From a virus: a stretch of 64,000 bases of DNA. Within the stretch, counting starts at the first letter, position 1. Each line of letters opens with the position of its first letter. Made by a program: the position numbers and the translations under genes. The notes beneath the pieces are model-generated. The model had not been told where the DNA came from. It was given only the letters and a program-made list of their open reading frames with translations, and did not search any database. The DNA lies in IMG/VR virus record IMGVR_UViG_3300033145_003233, positions 1 through 64,000 of that record; one strand, given 5' to 3'. Shown one piece after another: positions 7,637 through 15,100 of this stretch.

Positions 7637-7748
7637 CAAAAAAAGAGCAGAACCTAAATCCTGCTCTTAGGGCCATAGTTGAATAAAAATTCAACTTGCC
7701 TCCACCAGATAGGTTAAGCCTATCACTCTATGAGTGTATTGGTATACA
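7637..7748 (-). ncRNA. Candidate structured small RNA of about 110 nt
   Basis: It begins at a strong sigma70-like promoter (7755-7782) and ends at a terminator (7643-7668), with no open frame. On the minus strand it contains successive hairpins ACTC/GAGT, ATAGG/CCTAT and AGTTGAA/TTCAACT, then the terminator stem. It shares TCTGG and TGGAGGC with the 6708-6784 candidate. Promoter, four hairpins and terminator in a row make this the best small-RNA candidate in the window. Confidence 0.5.
7643..7668 (-). terminator. Rho-independent terminator
   Basis: An 8-bp stem AAGAGCAG/CTGCTCTT with a 10-nt loop and a run of T on the minus strand. Confidence 0.85.
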
Positions 7749-7754
7749 TACTAT

Positions 7755-7782
7755 ATTATATCATATTCTTTTCACTTTTCAA
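7755..7782 (-). promoter_or_regulatory. Sigma70-like promoter, TTGAAAAGTGA class
   Basis: TTGAAA at 7777-7782, 16-base spacer starting AGTGAAAAG, exact TATAAT at 7755-7760. It overlaps the stop codon of the gene ending at 7779. Confidence 0.8.
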
Positions 7783-7997
7783 TATAATTCTCCCATCTTA
7801 ATTAACTCTTCTGCTCTCTTGTCTTTTATACTTGGCCCCATTCTATATAGACGCTCCCCCCACCTTTTCTTCCTCTTTGCCTCTCTCTTCTTCTCTTGCC
7901 TCTTATGATCTGCAAATATTTTAGAAACCCTTTTAGGATTGAATAAGGCAACAAAAGCTGTTAATATACAAGTAATAAATAATCTTATTCTCTTCAT
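7779..7997 (-). CDS. Small membrane protein with homing-endonuclease-like tail (72 aa)
   Basis: The start at 7997 (MKRIRLFITCILTAFVALF) gives one hydrophobic segment, followed by a very basic region and the tail KRAEELIKMGELY. That tail is identical to the C-terminus of the LAGLIDADG protein ending at 9782, and its DNA is a near copy. A longer frame opens at 8126 but would overlap the upstream gene by 100 bases, so I prefer 7997. The gene may be a chimera created when a mobile endonuclease inserted or left. Confidence 0.5.
   Translation of the reverse strand: MKRIRLFITCILTAFVALFNPKRVSKIFADHKRQEKKREAKRKKRWGERLYRMGPSIKDKRAEELIKMGELY
7783..7820. repeat. 38-bp repeat copy 1 (endonuclease C-terminal remnant)
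   Basis: It matches 9786-9823 at 37 of 38 bases, and the first 23 bases also match 9350-9372. It encodes AEELIKMGEL on the minus strand. Confidence 0.9.
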
Positions 7998-8025
7998 ATC
8001 TTTATATCGGCAAAAAAGAAAAAGA

Positions 8026-8652
8026 CTAAATAGTTGTTCCTTGAGGAACCTCATCAGGAAATGTGTGATTGTCAATGATTTGCTTATATTTGTTATAAAC
8101 ATTAAAAGCTCTTTCGCTGCTTTCACCTCCTATCCTTCTAGAATTATGATTCAACATAGCAATAGCTTTATCTCTAGTCGAACAATTTAACAACATCCCC
8201 TCAAAACCTCCCATATCTTCAATCCTTTGTTTCATCTTTATAGAATGTTCTTGAACTAATTCTGGATGGTCTATAAATTTCTTTCGAGCAGCTTCTGATC
8301 GCCCTCTCCATTGATCTAATAAATTTAATCTCTCTAAAGCTTTAAACACTGTTGTAAGATTAGTTCCATATTGTTTAGTTATCTGTTGAGCAGTCATGCC
8401 TTTTCCCCTAGGAGGTAAAAGATAAAGACTTGCAAGATATTCATCCTTTTTTCTCCTGTATTCTACAAGATCCCTCCATTGATACTTCTTGTTTAATCTT
8501 TCGATAGTATGACTATTTACTCCAAACATCTTCGCTATACTTAAAAAAGACTTGCCTTGATTTACTAATCTCTCCATTTCTGCCAATTCTTTACTACTCC
8601 ATCCTCTTGGAGCAGCAAATGCTATCTTTAATTGCTTTTTATACCAATTCAT
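8026..8652 (-). CDS. Tagged helix-turn-helix DNA-binding protein (208 aa)
   Basis: After the tag MNWYKKQLKIAFAA come two helix-turn-helix segments: residues 19-55 (SKELAEMERLVNQGKSFLSIAKMFGVNSHTIERL) and about 83-112 (GMTAQQITKQYGTNLTTVFKALERL). The rest is basic and helical. It probably binds DNA, possibly as a regulator or as a recognition protein related to homing endonucleases without a visible nuclease motif. The ATG lacks a Shine-Dalgarno and is preceded by an AT-rich AAAAATT leader, as for other tagged genes. It overlaps the gene upstream by 14 bases. Confidence 0.65.
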   Translation of the reverse strand: MNWYKKQLKIAFAAPRGWSSKELAEMERLVNQGKSFLSIAKMFGVNSHTIERLNKKYQWRDLVEYRRKKDEYLASLYLLPPRGKGMTAQQITKQYGTNLTTVFKALERLNLLDQWRGRSEAARKKFIDHPELVQEHSIKMKQRIEDMGGFEGMLLNCSTRDKAIAMLNHNSRRIGGESSERAFNVYNKYKQIIDNHTFPDEVPQGTTI

Positions 8653-9022
8653 AATTTTTTTTAATATAATTTAATATATAATACTGAGGAAAATTCGGAA
8701 ACATTCTCCAATATTTACTTATTAATTTCATATTCACTTCTTTCTCTTTGGATTTTATAAAATCTATAACATGATCTATCCTATGATCATTTTCGCTTCT
8801 ATCCTCTACCTCAGGATATAAAATTGATGCCTTCTCTTGATAACTCATCTCATCAGGAGGCCTACCAAAATCCTTAGCTTTATAGTCCATATAATCTTCT
8901 TTCACAAATGGAGGATCATCACTATGAAAATAATCATATAATTGCTGATGAGTTTCAGGCATGCGCCTTTTCTTCTCTACTGACCATTCTTGAGATTCGA
9001 TAATTCGATTATACCAATTCAT
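8639..9022 (-). CDS. Tagged hypothetical protein (MNWYNR, 127 aa)
   Basis: I place the start at 9022 because it gives the tag MNWYNRIIESQEW; a frame extension to 9040 adds only six residues. The rest is charged, with FHSDDPPFVKEDYMDYKAKDFGRPPDEM and a C-terminal aromatic helix. No known domain is recognised. No Shine-Dalgarno precedes the ATG. It is probably co-transcribed with the helix-turn-helix gene it overlaps. Confidence 0.55.
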   Translation of the reverse strand: MNWYNRIIESQEWSVEKKRRMPETHQQLYDYFHSDDPPFVKEDYMDYKAKDFGRPPDEMSYQEKASILYPEVEDRSENDHRIDHVIDFIKSKEKEVNMKLISKYWRMFPNFPQYYILNYIKKNYELV

Positions 9023-9064
9023 ACTAATATAATTCACCAATTTTTATCAAATTCCTGCAATGGT

Positions 9065-9346
9065 TTATTTTATGGGTATCAACCCATGCTTACTGATATG
9101 CTCTCTATTATCTTCTATGTATTTTTCTAACTCTTGATCAGTTTGATAGATGCCAGGATCATTTTGAAAGTCTGATTTATTCTCAGACATATATTTAAGA
9201 ACGAAAACATAACTACAAATTTCACATGACAAAACTCTTAAAAACTTCCTCTTTTGACATTCCTTATCATCTACTACTCCATCAAAATGCTTGATATGCT
9301 CATCTATACTTCTATCCATCTCTTCCCACATTTCTTCCAGACCCAT
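9065..9346 (-). CDS. Hypothetical protein (93 aa)
   Basis: The product is acidic, starts MGLEEMWEEMDRSIDEH, and has a single CEIC pair. The ATG is preceded by GGGAG inside a repeat (TTAATTAAGATGGGAGAATT) copied from the end of the homing endonuclease gene, so translation of this gene uses a ribosome binding site borrowed from the mobile element remnant. Confidence 0.55.
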   Translation of the reverse strand: MGLEEMWEEMDRSIDEHIKHFDGVVDDKECQKRKFLRVLSCEICSYVFVLKYMSENKSDFQNDPGIYQTDQELEKYIEDNREHISKHGLIPIK

Positions 9347-9349
9347 TAG

Positions 9350-9372
9350 TATAATTCTCCCATCTTAATTAA
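9350..9372. repeat. Short copy of the endonuclease-tail repeat
   Basis: Twenty-three bases match the repeats at 7783 and 9786. This copy contains the ribosome binding site of the 9065-9346 gene. Confidence 0.85.
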
Positions 9373-9782
9373 TCTAAAATGTTCTTAACTGCTATCACCT
9401 CATCTTTATATCGGTCTTCATATGTTCCAATCATATGTTCCATAAATTCATAAACTAATCCCATAAAACGATGGGTTTTTTCAAATTTATCTACAATGCT
9501 ATTGGATGGGAAGGCCTCTACCCAATCACAAGGATATGTTGTCTCGTCAGTTAACTTATATACTGTTATTGTATACATAGACTGCTGGAATTGTAAAAAA
9601 TCACTTTTAGTGATAAAAGGAAAAACCTTTATAGCTAAAAAAGCGTCAACCTCTTCTTCCTCAACCCCATCTGGATATTCTAATGAAGCAGCTATATCCA
9701 TCCCTCCTCTTCCAAAAATATATATTAATTCTATTTTTTTACCAACTAATCTTGAATAATATTTACCTATTTCTAATTTCAT
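9369..9782 (-). CDS. Hypothetical protein (137 aa)
   Basis: The product begins MKLEIGKYYSRLVGKKIELIYIFG and looks like a soluble alpha/beta protein with no motif I recognise. Its ATG overlaps the stop of the LAGLIDADG gene, and its GGGAG site is within that gene's last codons. Confidence 0.6.
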   Translation of the reverse strand: MKLEIGKYYSRLVGKKIELIYIFGRGGMDIAASLEYPDGVEEEEVDAFLAIKVFPFITKSDFLQFQQSMYTITVYKLTDETTYPCDWVEAFPSNSIVDKFEKTHRFMGLVYEFMEHMIGTYEDRYKDEVIAVKNILD

Positions 9783-10549
9783 TAGTATAACTCTCCCATC
9801 TTAATTAACTCTTCTGCTCTCTTTATATGTATCGGTAAAAACCTAGGACGGCCACGATCACTTAATCGATAGGTCTTAATCTTGCCAATCTTTACAAGAT
9901 GACTGAGACGATTGTAAGAAACTCCTAACTCCTTGCTAACTTCTTTCATTCTCTTACTCTCAAATCTCCAACTAGGAAGATCGAATTTATAGTCGTAACA
10001 TTTGACTGGACTAGTTCTACCTATGTAGTTGAAAAAGGCAGGGATGCCACGAGCTTTGATAAAGACTCTGTTACAGTCATCTCTATGAGCTTTTATTCCC
10101 ACTTTTCTAATTTTCTCTGCTAAAAATTCAACCTCTTCCGGCAAAAAACCATCTGTTGCAAAACGGACCATTATTCTTTTGCCCTTATCGGGTTGAGTAA
10201 CTGACCCATCCCCTAAATACCACATCATAACTGAAGTAGGCGTAATTTCCACATCCTTAGGAACAGATTTATATCTTTTACCATCTTTATATCTATACCA
10301 TCTCAAACACTGCTTAAAGAAATAAGAATGATACATCGTTCTTCCTGCAAAAACATATCCTTGCTTCATATTCGCAGAATTATATTTTGATACAGAAGCA
10401 TTATAATCCTTGAAAGGACTCATCAGATACTCACAGAACTCCTTATACTGCAAACTACAAGTAGCTCTAGCTACATCTCTTTTTAATCTTTTATCAACAG
10501 ATAAACAGCCATCTCCTAATAAAAAACCATCTATATATTCATTACTCAT
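9782..10549 (-). CDS. LAGLIDADG homing endonuclease (255 aa)
   Basis: Two LAGLIDADG-type helices are visible: YIDGFLLGDGCLS (residues 5-17) and MMWYLGDGSV near residue 110, each with the acidic residue that binds the catalytic metal. The C-terminal part (KRMKEVSKELGVSYNRLSHLVKIGKI) is a helix-turn-helix that adds DNA contacts. It is freestanding, next to the capsid gene, with no intein or intron signal seen. These enzymes cut a specific site in rival genomes and spread themselves. Copies of its 3' end at 7783 and 9350 record earlier rearrangements. Confidence 0.9.
   Translation of the reverse strand: MSNEYIDGFLLGDGCLSVDKRLKRDVARATCSLQYKEFCEYLMSPFKDYNASVSKYNSANMKQGYVFAGRTMYHSYFFKQCLRWYRYKDGKRYKSVPKDVEITPTSVMMWYLGDGSVTQPDKGKRIMVRFATDGFLPEEVEFLAEKIRKVGIKAHRDDCNRVFIKARGIPAFFNYIGRTSPVKCYDYKFDLPSWRFESKRMKEVSKELGVSYNRLSHLVKIGKIKTYRLSDRGRPRFLPIHIKRAEELIKMGELY
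9786..9823. repeat. 38-bp repeat, parental copy in the endonuclease 3' end
   Basis: This is the source-like copy, inside the endonuclease gene, of the repeats at 7783-7820 and 9350-9372. Confidence 0.85.
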
Positions 10550-10587
10550 AAATCACCCCTAAATATCATTTTAACTAATGGGTATAA

Positions 10588-10616
10588 AAAGAGTGGGCTA
10601 TAAAAACCCACTCTTT
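10588..10616 (-). terminator. Rho-independent terminator after the capsid operon
   Basis: A perfect 10-bp stem AAAGAGTGGG/CCCACTCTTT with a 9-nt loop and a T tail on the minus strand. It ends transcription 30 bases after the major capsid gene. Confidence 0.9.
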
Positions 10617-10647
10617 AAATTTTAACTAAATGCTCTTAATTCAAAGA

Positions 10648-11520
10648 TTAAGATGCATTGGCATCCGTCATATTAATCCTGCTGATAGCATAGTTATTTA
10701 CCACTACGATACCAACTTCCTCGTATATGACCCAGCCGAGCCTTAATTTCTTTGGATCGTCAGCAGGCAGAACTGTGATGTCCTGTCTGATTGGAAAAGC
10801 CCCTACTGTTTCAGGGCTAGCAACGATAAGAACTGTCGTGCTGCTCATTCTTGAAGATACGTGAATATCGGCTGTCCACAAGTGACCATATAGGCCAGTT
10901 GTTATAATTTCACGCTGAGTTGCTTCATCAAAGAAGTCCTTACCAAATGTACGAATGCTAGCATATTGGAAAGCATGCGTAACTATTTTAGCGGCAACAA
11001 GGTCATGCTGCTCTATCTGCTTAAAAGCCTCATTCAAAGCTGCAACAGTCAGAGTTCCATAGTTTGTAATGGTCTGAGCTGCTGTGCAGGCAGTCAATAA
11101 AGCGTTAAAGATATTGCTATCCTCTTCTTTTTGTATAGCTTCTTTAGCTTTAATCTGGGCACGGTCTACAATGTAGAACCTTCTTGCCTTGATCTCACTA
11201 AGTCTTACTGTTGGGTTAGCGGCGATCTCGAATGTAGGTACGAGAACCTCTTCACCCTCTTGAATCTGATCAGGTACAGCACCTCTACGAGATACTACCC
11301 ATGCTATTGCAGCAACGTCTCTCTCATAACGAGCAAGAGCGCCCTGTGGTAGTTCATCAACCATGAGAAGTTTTCTTCCAACTGCTTGATATTCCAACGC
11401 CCTACGAATAGGTTCTACCATTGCTTGAGCAAGGGCAGTTCTGCCTTCATCTGTTTCCAGAGCCTGAGCAATGACCATCTCTTTCTCTGAATCTGTTAAA
11501 CCATTTTTATCAAAAGCCAT
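10648..11520 (-). CDS. Major capsid protein, HK97-type fold (290 aa)
   Basis: The order of elements fits phage capsid proteins: N-terminal helix, an extended segment with VLVPTFEI, long spine-like helices around AKEAIQKEEDSNIFNALL, and the C-terminal strands GAFPIRQDITVLPADDPKKLRLGWVIYEE that typify capsid proteins of this type. It has an excellent ribosome site (AAAGGAGAG), higher GC and strong codon use, and sits between a decoration protein and a strong terminator, all consistent with the most abundant virion protein. No long N-terminal scaffold domain is present, in keeping with a separate scaffold in the polyprotein upstream. Confidence 0.8.
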   Translation of the reverse strand: MAFDKNGLTDSEKEMVIAQALETDEGRTALAQAMVEPIRRALEYQAVGRKLLMVDELPQGALARYERDVAAIAWVVSRRGAVPDQIQEGEEVLVPTFEIAANPTVRLSEIKARRFYIVDRAQIKAKEAIQKEEDSNIFNALLTACTAAQTITNYGTLTVAALNEAFKQIEQHDLVAAKIVTHAFQYASIRTFGKDFFDEATQREIITTGLYGHLWTADIHVSSRMSSTTVLIVASPETVGAFPIRQDITVLPADDPKKLRLGWVIYEEVGIVVVNNYAISRINMTDANAS

Positions 11521-11541
11521 TTTATCTCTCCTTTATCTATT

Positions 11542-11570
11542 CTTAGGTATTATTCAAAGACAATCCTAAG
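11542..11570. repeat. Inverted repeat in the capsid leader
   Basis: CTTAGG (11542-11547) and CCTAAG (11565-11570) can pair in the short leader between the decoration and capsid genes. It may act as an mRNA processing or stability hairpin for the capsid message. Confidence 0.45.
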
Positions 11571-11602
11571 ATATAGCATAATATTAACACTATTTCTTTT
11601 TT

Positions 11603-12166
11603 TTATAATCTTAGAATCACTGGGATATAATCACCCAATGTCATACTTCCAGCTTCCACATCTGTGCCAGGAACACCACTATCATAGGCTGTCACTGGGC
11701 CAACTGCTATTGCACAAATATCATCACTATCTACTGTTGTACTTACTCCATCATCCCACTCGCCATTTGTTGAGTCGCTAATACCTAGAGTAGTTCCAGG
11801 GATGATTCCAGCAGGGGCATCAAATAAATCTGTGGTGATCCAGAATTTACCACCACCGTTATAAACAGTGATTTTCTGAGAAGCTACTGTCTCGTTATAA
11901 AAATCAGAAACTCTATTCTCTGTATAACGAGTTCCAGCACCATCAGCACCTATTACTACCTGAGCAGAATAAGCTGTTGTTTGTCCTTCTTGTGCCAAAG
12001 CTGAATCACCTGCAATACCTATTGCAGTAACTTTAGGGCTTGCTGTACCAGTTGGAGCCGCTACTGCCTGACCTGCTGCATTAAGAGTAACGATCATACC
12101 AGCTGTGATATTTCCACTTAGCGGATACATATCCGCGATTACATGATATTCAACTATAAGAGCCAT
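11603..12166 (-). CDS. Head decoration protein (187 aa)
   Basis: The sequence is rich in Gly, Ala, Thr and beta-strands, beginning MALIVEYHVIADMYPLSGNITAGMIVTLNAAGQAV, like gpD/decoration-type proteins whose N-terminus reports a surface loaded with small residues. It lies directly before the major capsid gene, has an AAGGAG site, and shares the relatively high GC of the capsid gene. Decoration proteins bind the outside of expanded capsids and stabilise them. Assignment rests on composition and position. Confidence 0.65.
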   Translation of the reverse strand: MALIVEYHVIADMYPLSGNITAGMIVTLNAAGQAVAAPTGTASPKVTAIGIAGDSALAQEGQTTAYSAQVVIGADGAGTRYTENRVSDFYNETVASQKITVYNGGGKFWITTDLFDAPAGIIPGTTLGISDSTNGEWDDGVSTTVDSDDICAIAVGPVTAYDSGVPGTDVEAGSMTLGDYIPVILRL

Positions 12167-12199
12167 AATATCACTCCTTTACTTTACAAAATTATTATT

Positions 12200-15100
12200 T
12201 TACTTTCCGTAAGTTTTTCTCAATTGAGTTAAGGTATTATCATCAGCTTCCTGATTCTGTTTCCCTAAGGTGAACATAGATGACAACTTACTACTTAACT
12301 CATCCTGATTATTTCTTACGCTACTTGCCTCATTTATTTGAACGGATTGAGACAATTTTCCGTCTGAAACAGTGTTGAGTCCTTTTTCGCCTGCAAAAAT
12401 GGCTTTCTCAAAATCTTTAATTTGTTCAGCCTTATAGGATTTTAATTCATCTATTTTCATTTGTAATTCTGAAGCTTCAATTCTTTTAGTTTGAAGCATT
12501 CTTCCTGCTACCCTATAAGCCTCGGACTCCGAATCGCTTTTAGCGATTACCGTACCTTTATCTTTTGTAGTTTTTTCACTATCTAACTCTTCCTTACCCT
12601 GTTGGGCATTACCCGTAAACACTTCAGGGTGATCTTTAGGAGAGTCAGGTTTTGAACCTATTGTTTCACTTTCATGCCCCATCATTCCACTATCGCTTTT
12701 AATATCGGATTCATTAATTTCTTCTGCTTTAAATTTTTCTTCTTTTCCGATTGTGCTATCACCTGAAAACGGTTGGATATCTTTATCTTTAGCGACTGGT
12801 TCTTTTGGAGCTAATTTCTTTGCAATTCTTTCTGCCAAACTTGAAATTCCGTCTTTTGAGGAACCGAATCCTCTCATATGGTAAAGGTCTTTATCAACAG
12901 AAGCTAATTCTGTTTTGCCTTGACCTTGATCTCCACCAGTAAATCTTGAATCACCACCACTTAATCCTACTTCCTTCTCATGACCCATCGTACCATCGTC
13001 TGATGGGATAACTGGTAGAGGCTTATCCTGTGGATTTAAGTCAGAAGGCTCTTGACCCATTGTTGCATTATCTCTTGGTACGCTTGGTTTTCCTGCTGAA
13101 GGAATAGTCTCGCCCTCATGACCCATCTTGCCGCCTTCAGGTCCTTCTGTATATTGGCCTATATCTTTTGAGTCTTGGGCTGTTTCCTGAGAGATTTCTT
13201 TCTCTCCAGCTTGCTTATTTAAAACATTAATAACACTAGATAAATCCATCATAGGTTTACCCACTTTTCCAATTGAATTATTAGCAACTAAATCTTCTTT
13301 AGGATCTTTTTCTGCCCCTGCCGTAACAGGTCTTCCATCAACTTTAATCTCTACATTCGATGTTTGTTGTGGAATTCCTTTATTATTTTGCATATCATTT
13401 TGCATATCATTTTCAAATGGGGCTACTCCTGGAGTTGCGGGTTTCATATTTCCGCCGCCCATTGGTTGATCTTGAAGATTCATTGAACCAGGATCGACTG
13501 CTTTCATTTCTCCTCCACCCATAGGATCAGCAGGTTTCATTTCTCCCCCGCCCATTCCAGGCATAGATGGCTTAGTCTCATCTAATTCTCCTGGAGCTAT
13601 TGACTCATCAATACCTTCTGCCATTGGATCTCCCATTGGATCTCCCATTGGATCTCCTTCGATACCTTCTGCCATTGGATCTCCCTCAATACCCTCTTCT
13701 CCTATACCTCCACCTTCAGCTACTTCTATAGCCTGTCCAAGTTGTTCTACTATTTCTGATGGAAGTTCCAGAGTCACTGTCCCTCCTATATCTCCACCAC
13801 CTTCTTCTGCAAACGGATCAATTTCGTCGCCCATTCCTTCTTCTTCTACAGGAGCATCACTAACAATATCTTCTCCTGCCATCTCATCTGCTAAGAAATC
13901 TTCTCCATCAGCAACAGCTATTTTCAAAGAAGCACAAATTTCTGCTGACTGTCTTAACCCATGACCTGAACGAACCTGATGAGTGATACAATCTTCATCC
14001 CCATCAGTATCAGACCAACTATCTGCTAACTTTACAGATATATTAGATGTATAAATATCTGCCTTCTTTAATCTATTACATACAGACTCAGCAAGTGGCT
14101 TGCCTTCATCTGGACCACTTAAACAAAGGGCATTCTGACCAAATCTTCGTGAAAGTTTTTCTATACAAGATTCTATTGGGAAGCTATCTCCATAACCACC
14201 ATATGCTAATTTATAATCATCAATAACAGAACCTTCTTTACTTGCAGTCTTAATTGATTTTAATTTTCCTGCCTGTTTTAATTTAAGAATAGTATCTACT
14301 TGATCTTTAAGCTCTAACTTATCAAAATCACCTATCTTCATATCCATACTTGAAAGAGCCTTAACAAATCTTTGCTTTGCCCTATTACATGATGGGCAAA
14401 TGGCATTAGCTACCTTTGGTTCCCATTCCCACTGCCCATACACTTGCTTACCATCTTTTGAAACCATATAAGATACTTTATATTTCGTTCCTGTATCTAA
14501 ACAGATATAAGAACCTTCCCCCACCTTAACTGTATTAGGTTTTCCTGTTGCGGGGCTAATCGAACCTATTTTTATATCATTAGAAGAGGCTTTCTTTACC
14601 ACTTCTGGAGTTAATTTCATAACTGTAGCGAATTTAGGAATTCTCCAATTATTTACAGAAGCGGCTGATGGAATTTCTCCCATTTCGGCCTCTTGTCCCA
14701 TTCCCATTTCAGGTTCTGTTGGCATCTCAAAACCTTCTCCTTCAAAACCTTCCTCTGCTGCTCCTAATTCTTCTTCTTCGCTTGGGGTTGTCCCCTGCCA
14801 TTTTGTGACATTGACTTCTACTTTATATGTCATTTCCGAAGAACAATTATTACATTTTCCTTTTCCACCTATAATATCAACATCATCACTTCCACAAGCA
14901 GGGCAAATAGACCCAGGAGGAAGTGGCTCAAGAGTATCTTCTAATCCGCCTTCTTCTCCGAATCCACCTTCTTCGCTAAGATTTTCCATTGGAGGTGTTT
15001 CCATAGCCGGTGCTTGTGGCATACTAGCTCCAGCTCCTGGGCCTTGACCCATTCCACCTTGACCACCCATTTCTCCGCCCATCATTTGAGCTTTCTTTTG

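Noticed and set aside
7998-8126. N-terminal extension of the small membrane protein to 8126
   Set aside because: It would overlap the helix-turn-helix gene by 100 bases and has no ribosome site; 7997 gives a normal membrane segment at the start.
9782-10549. LAGLIDADG domain as an intein or intron-borne enzyme
   Set aside because: The gene has its own start and stop, no splice-type flanks are seen, and neither neighbour is split.
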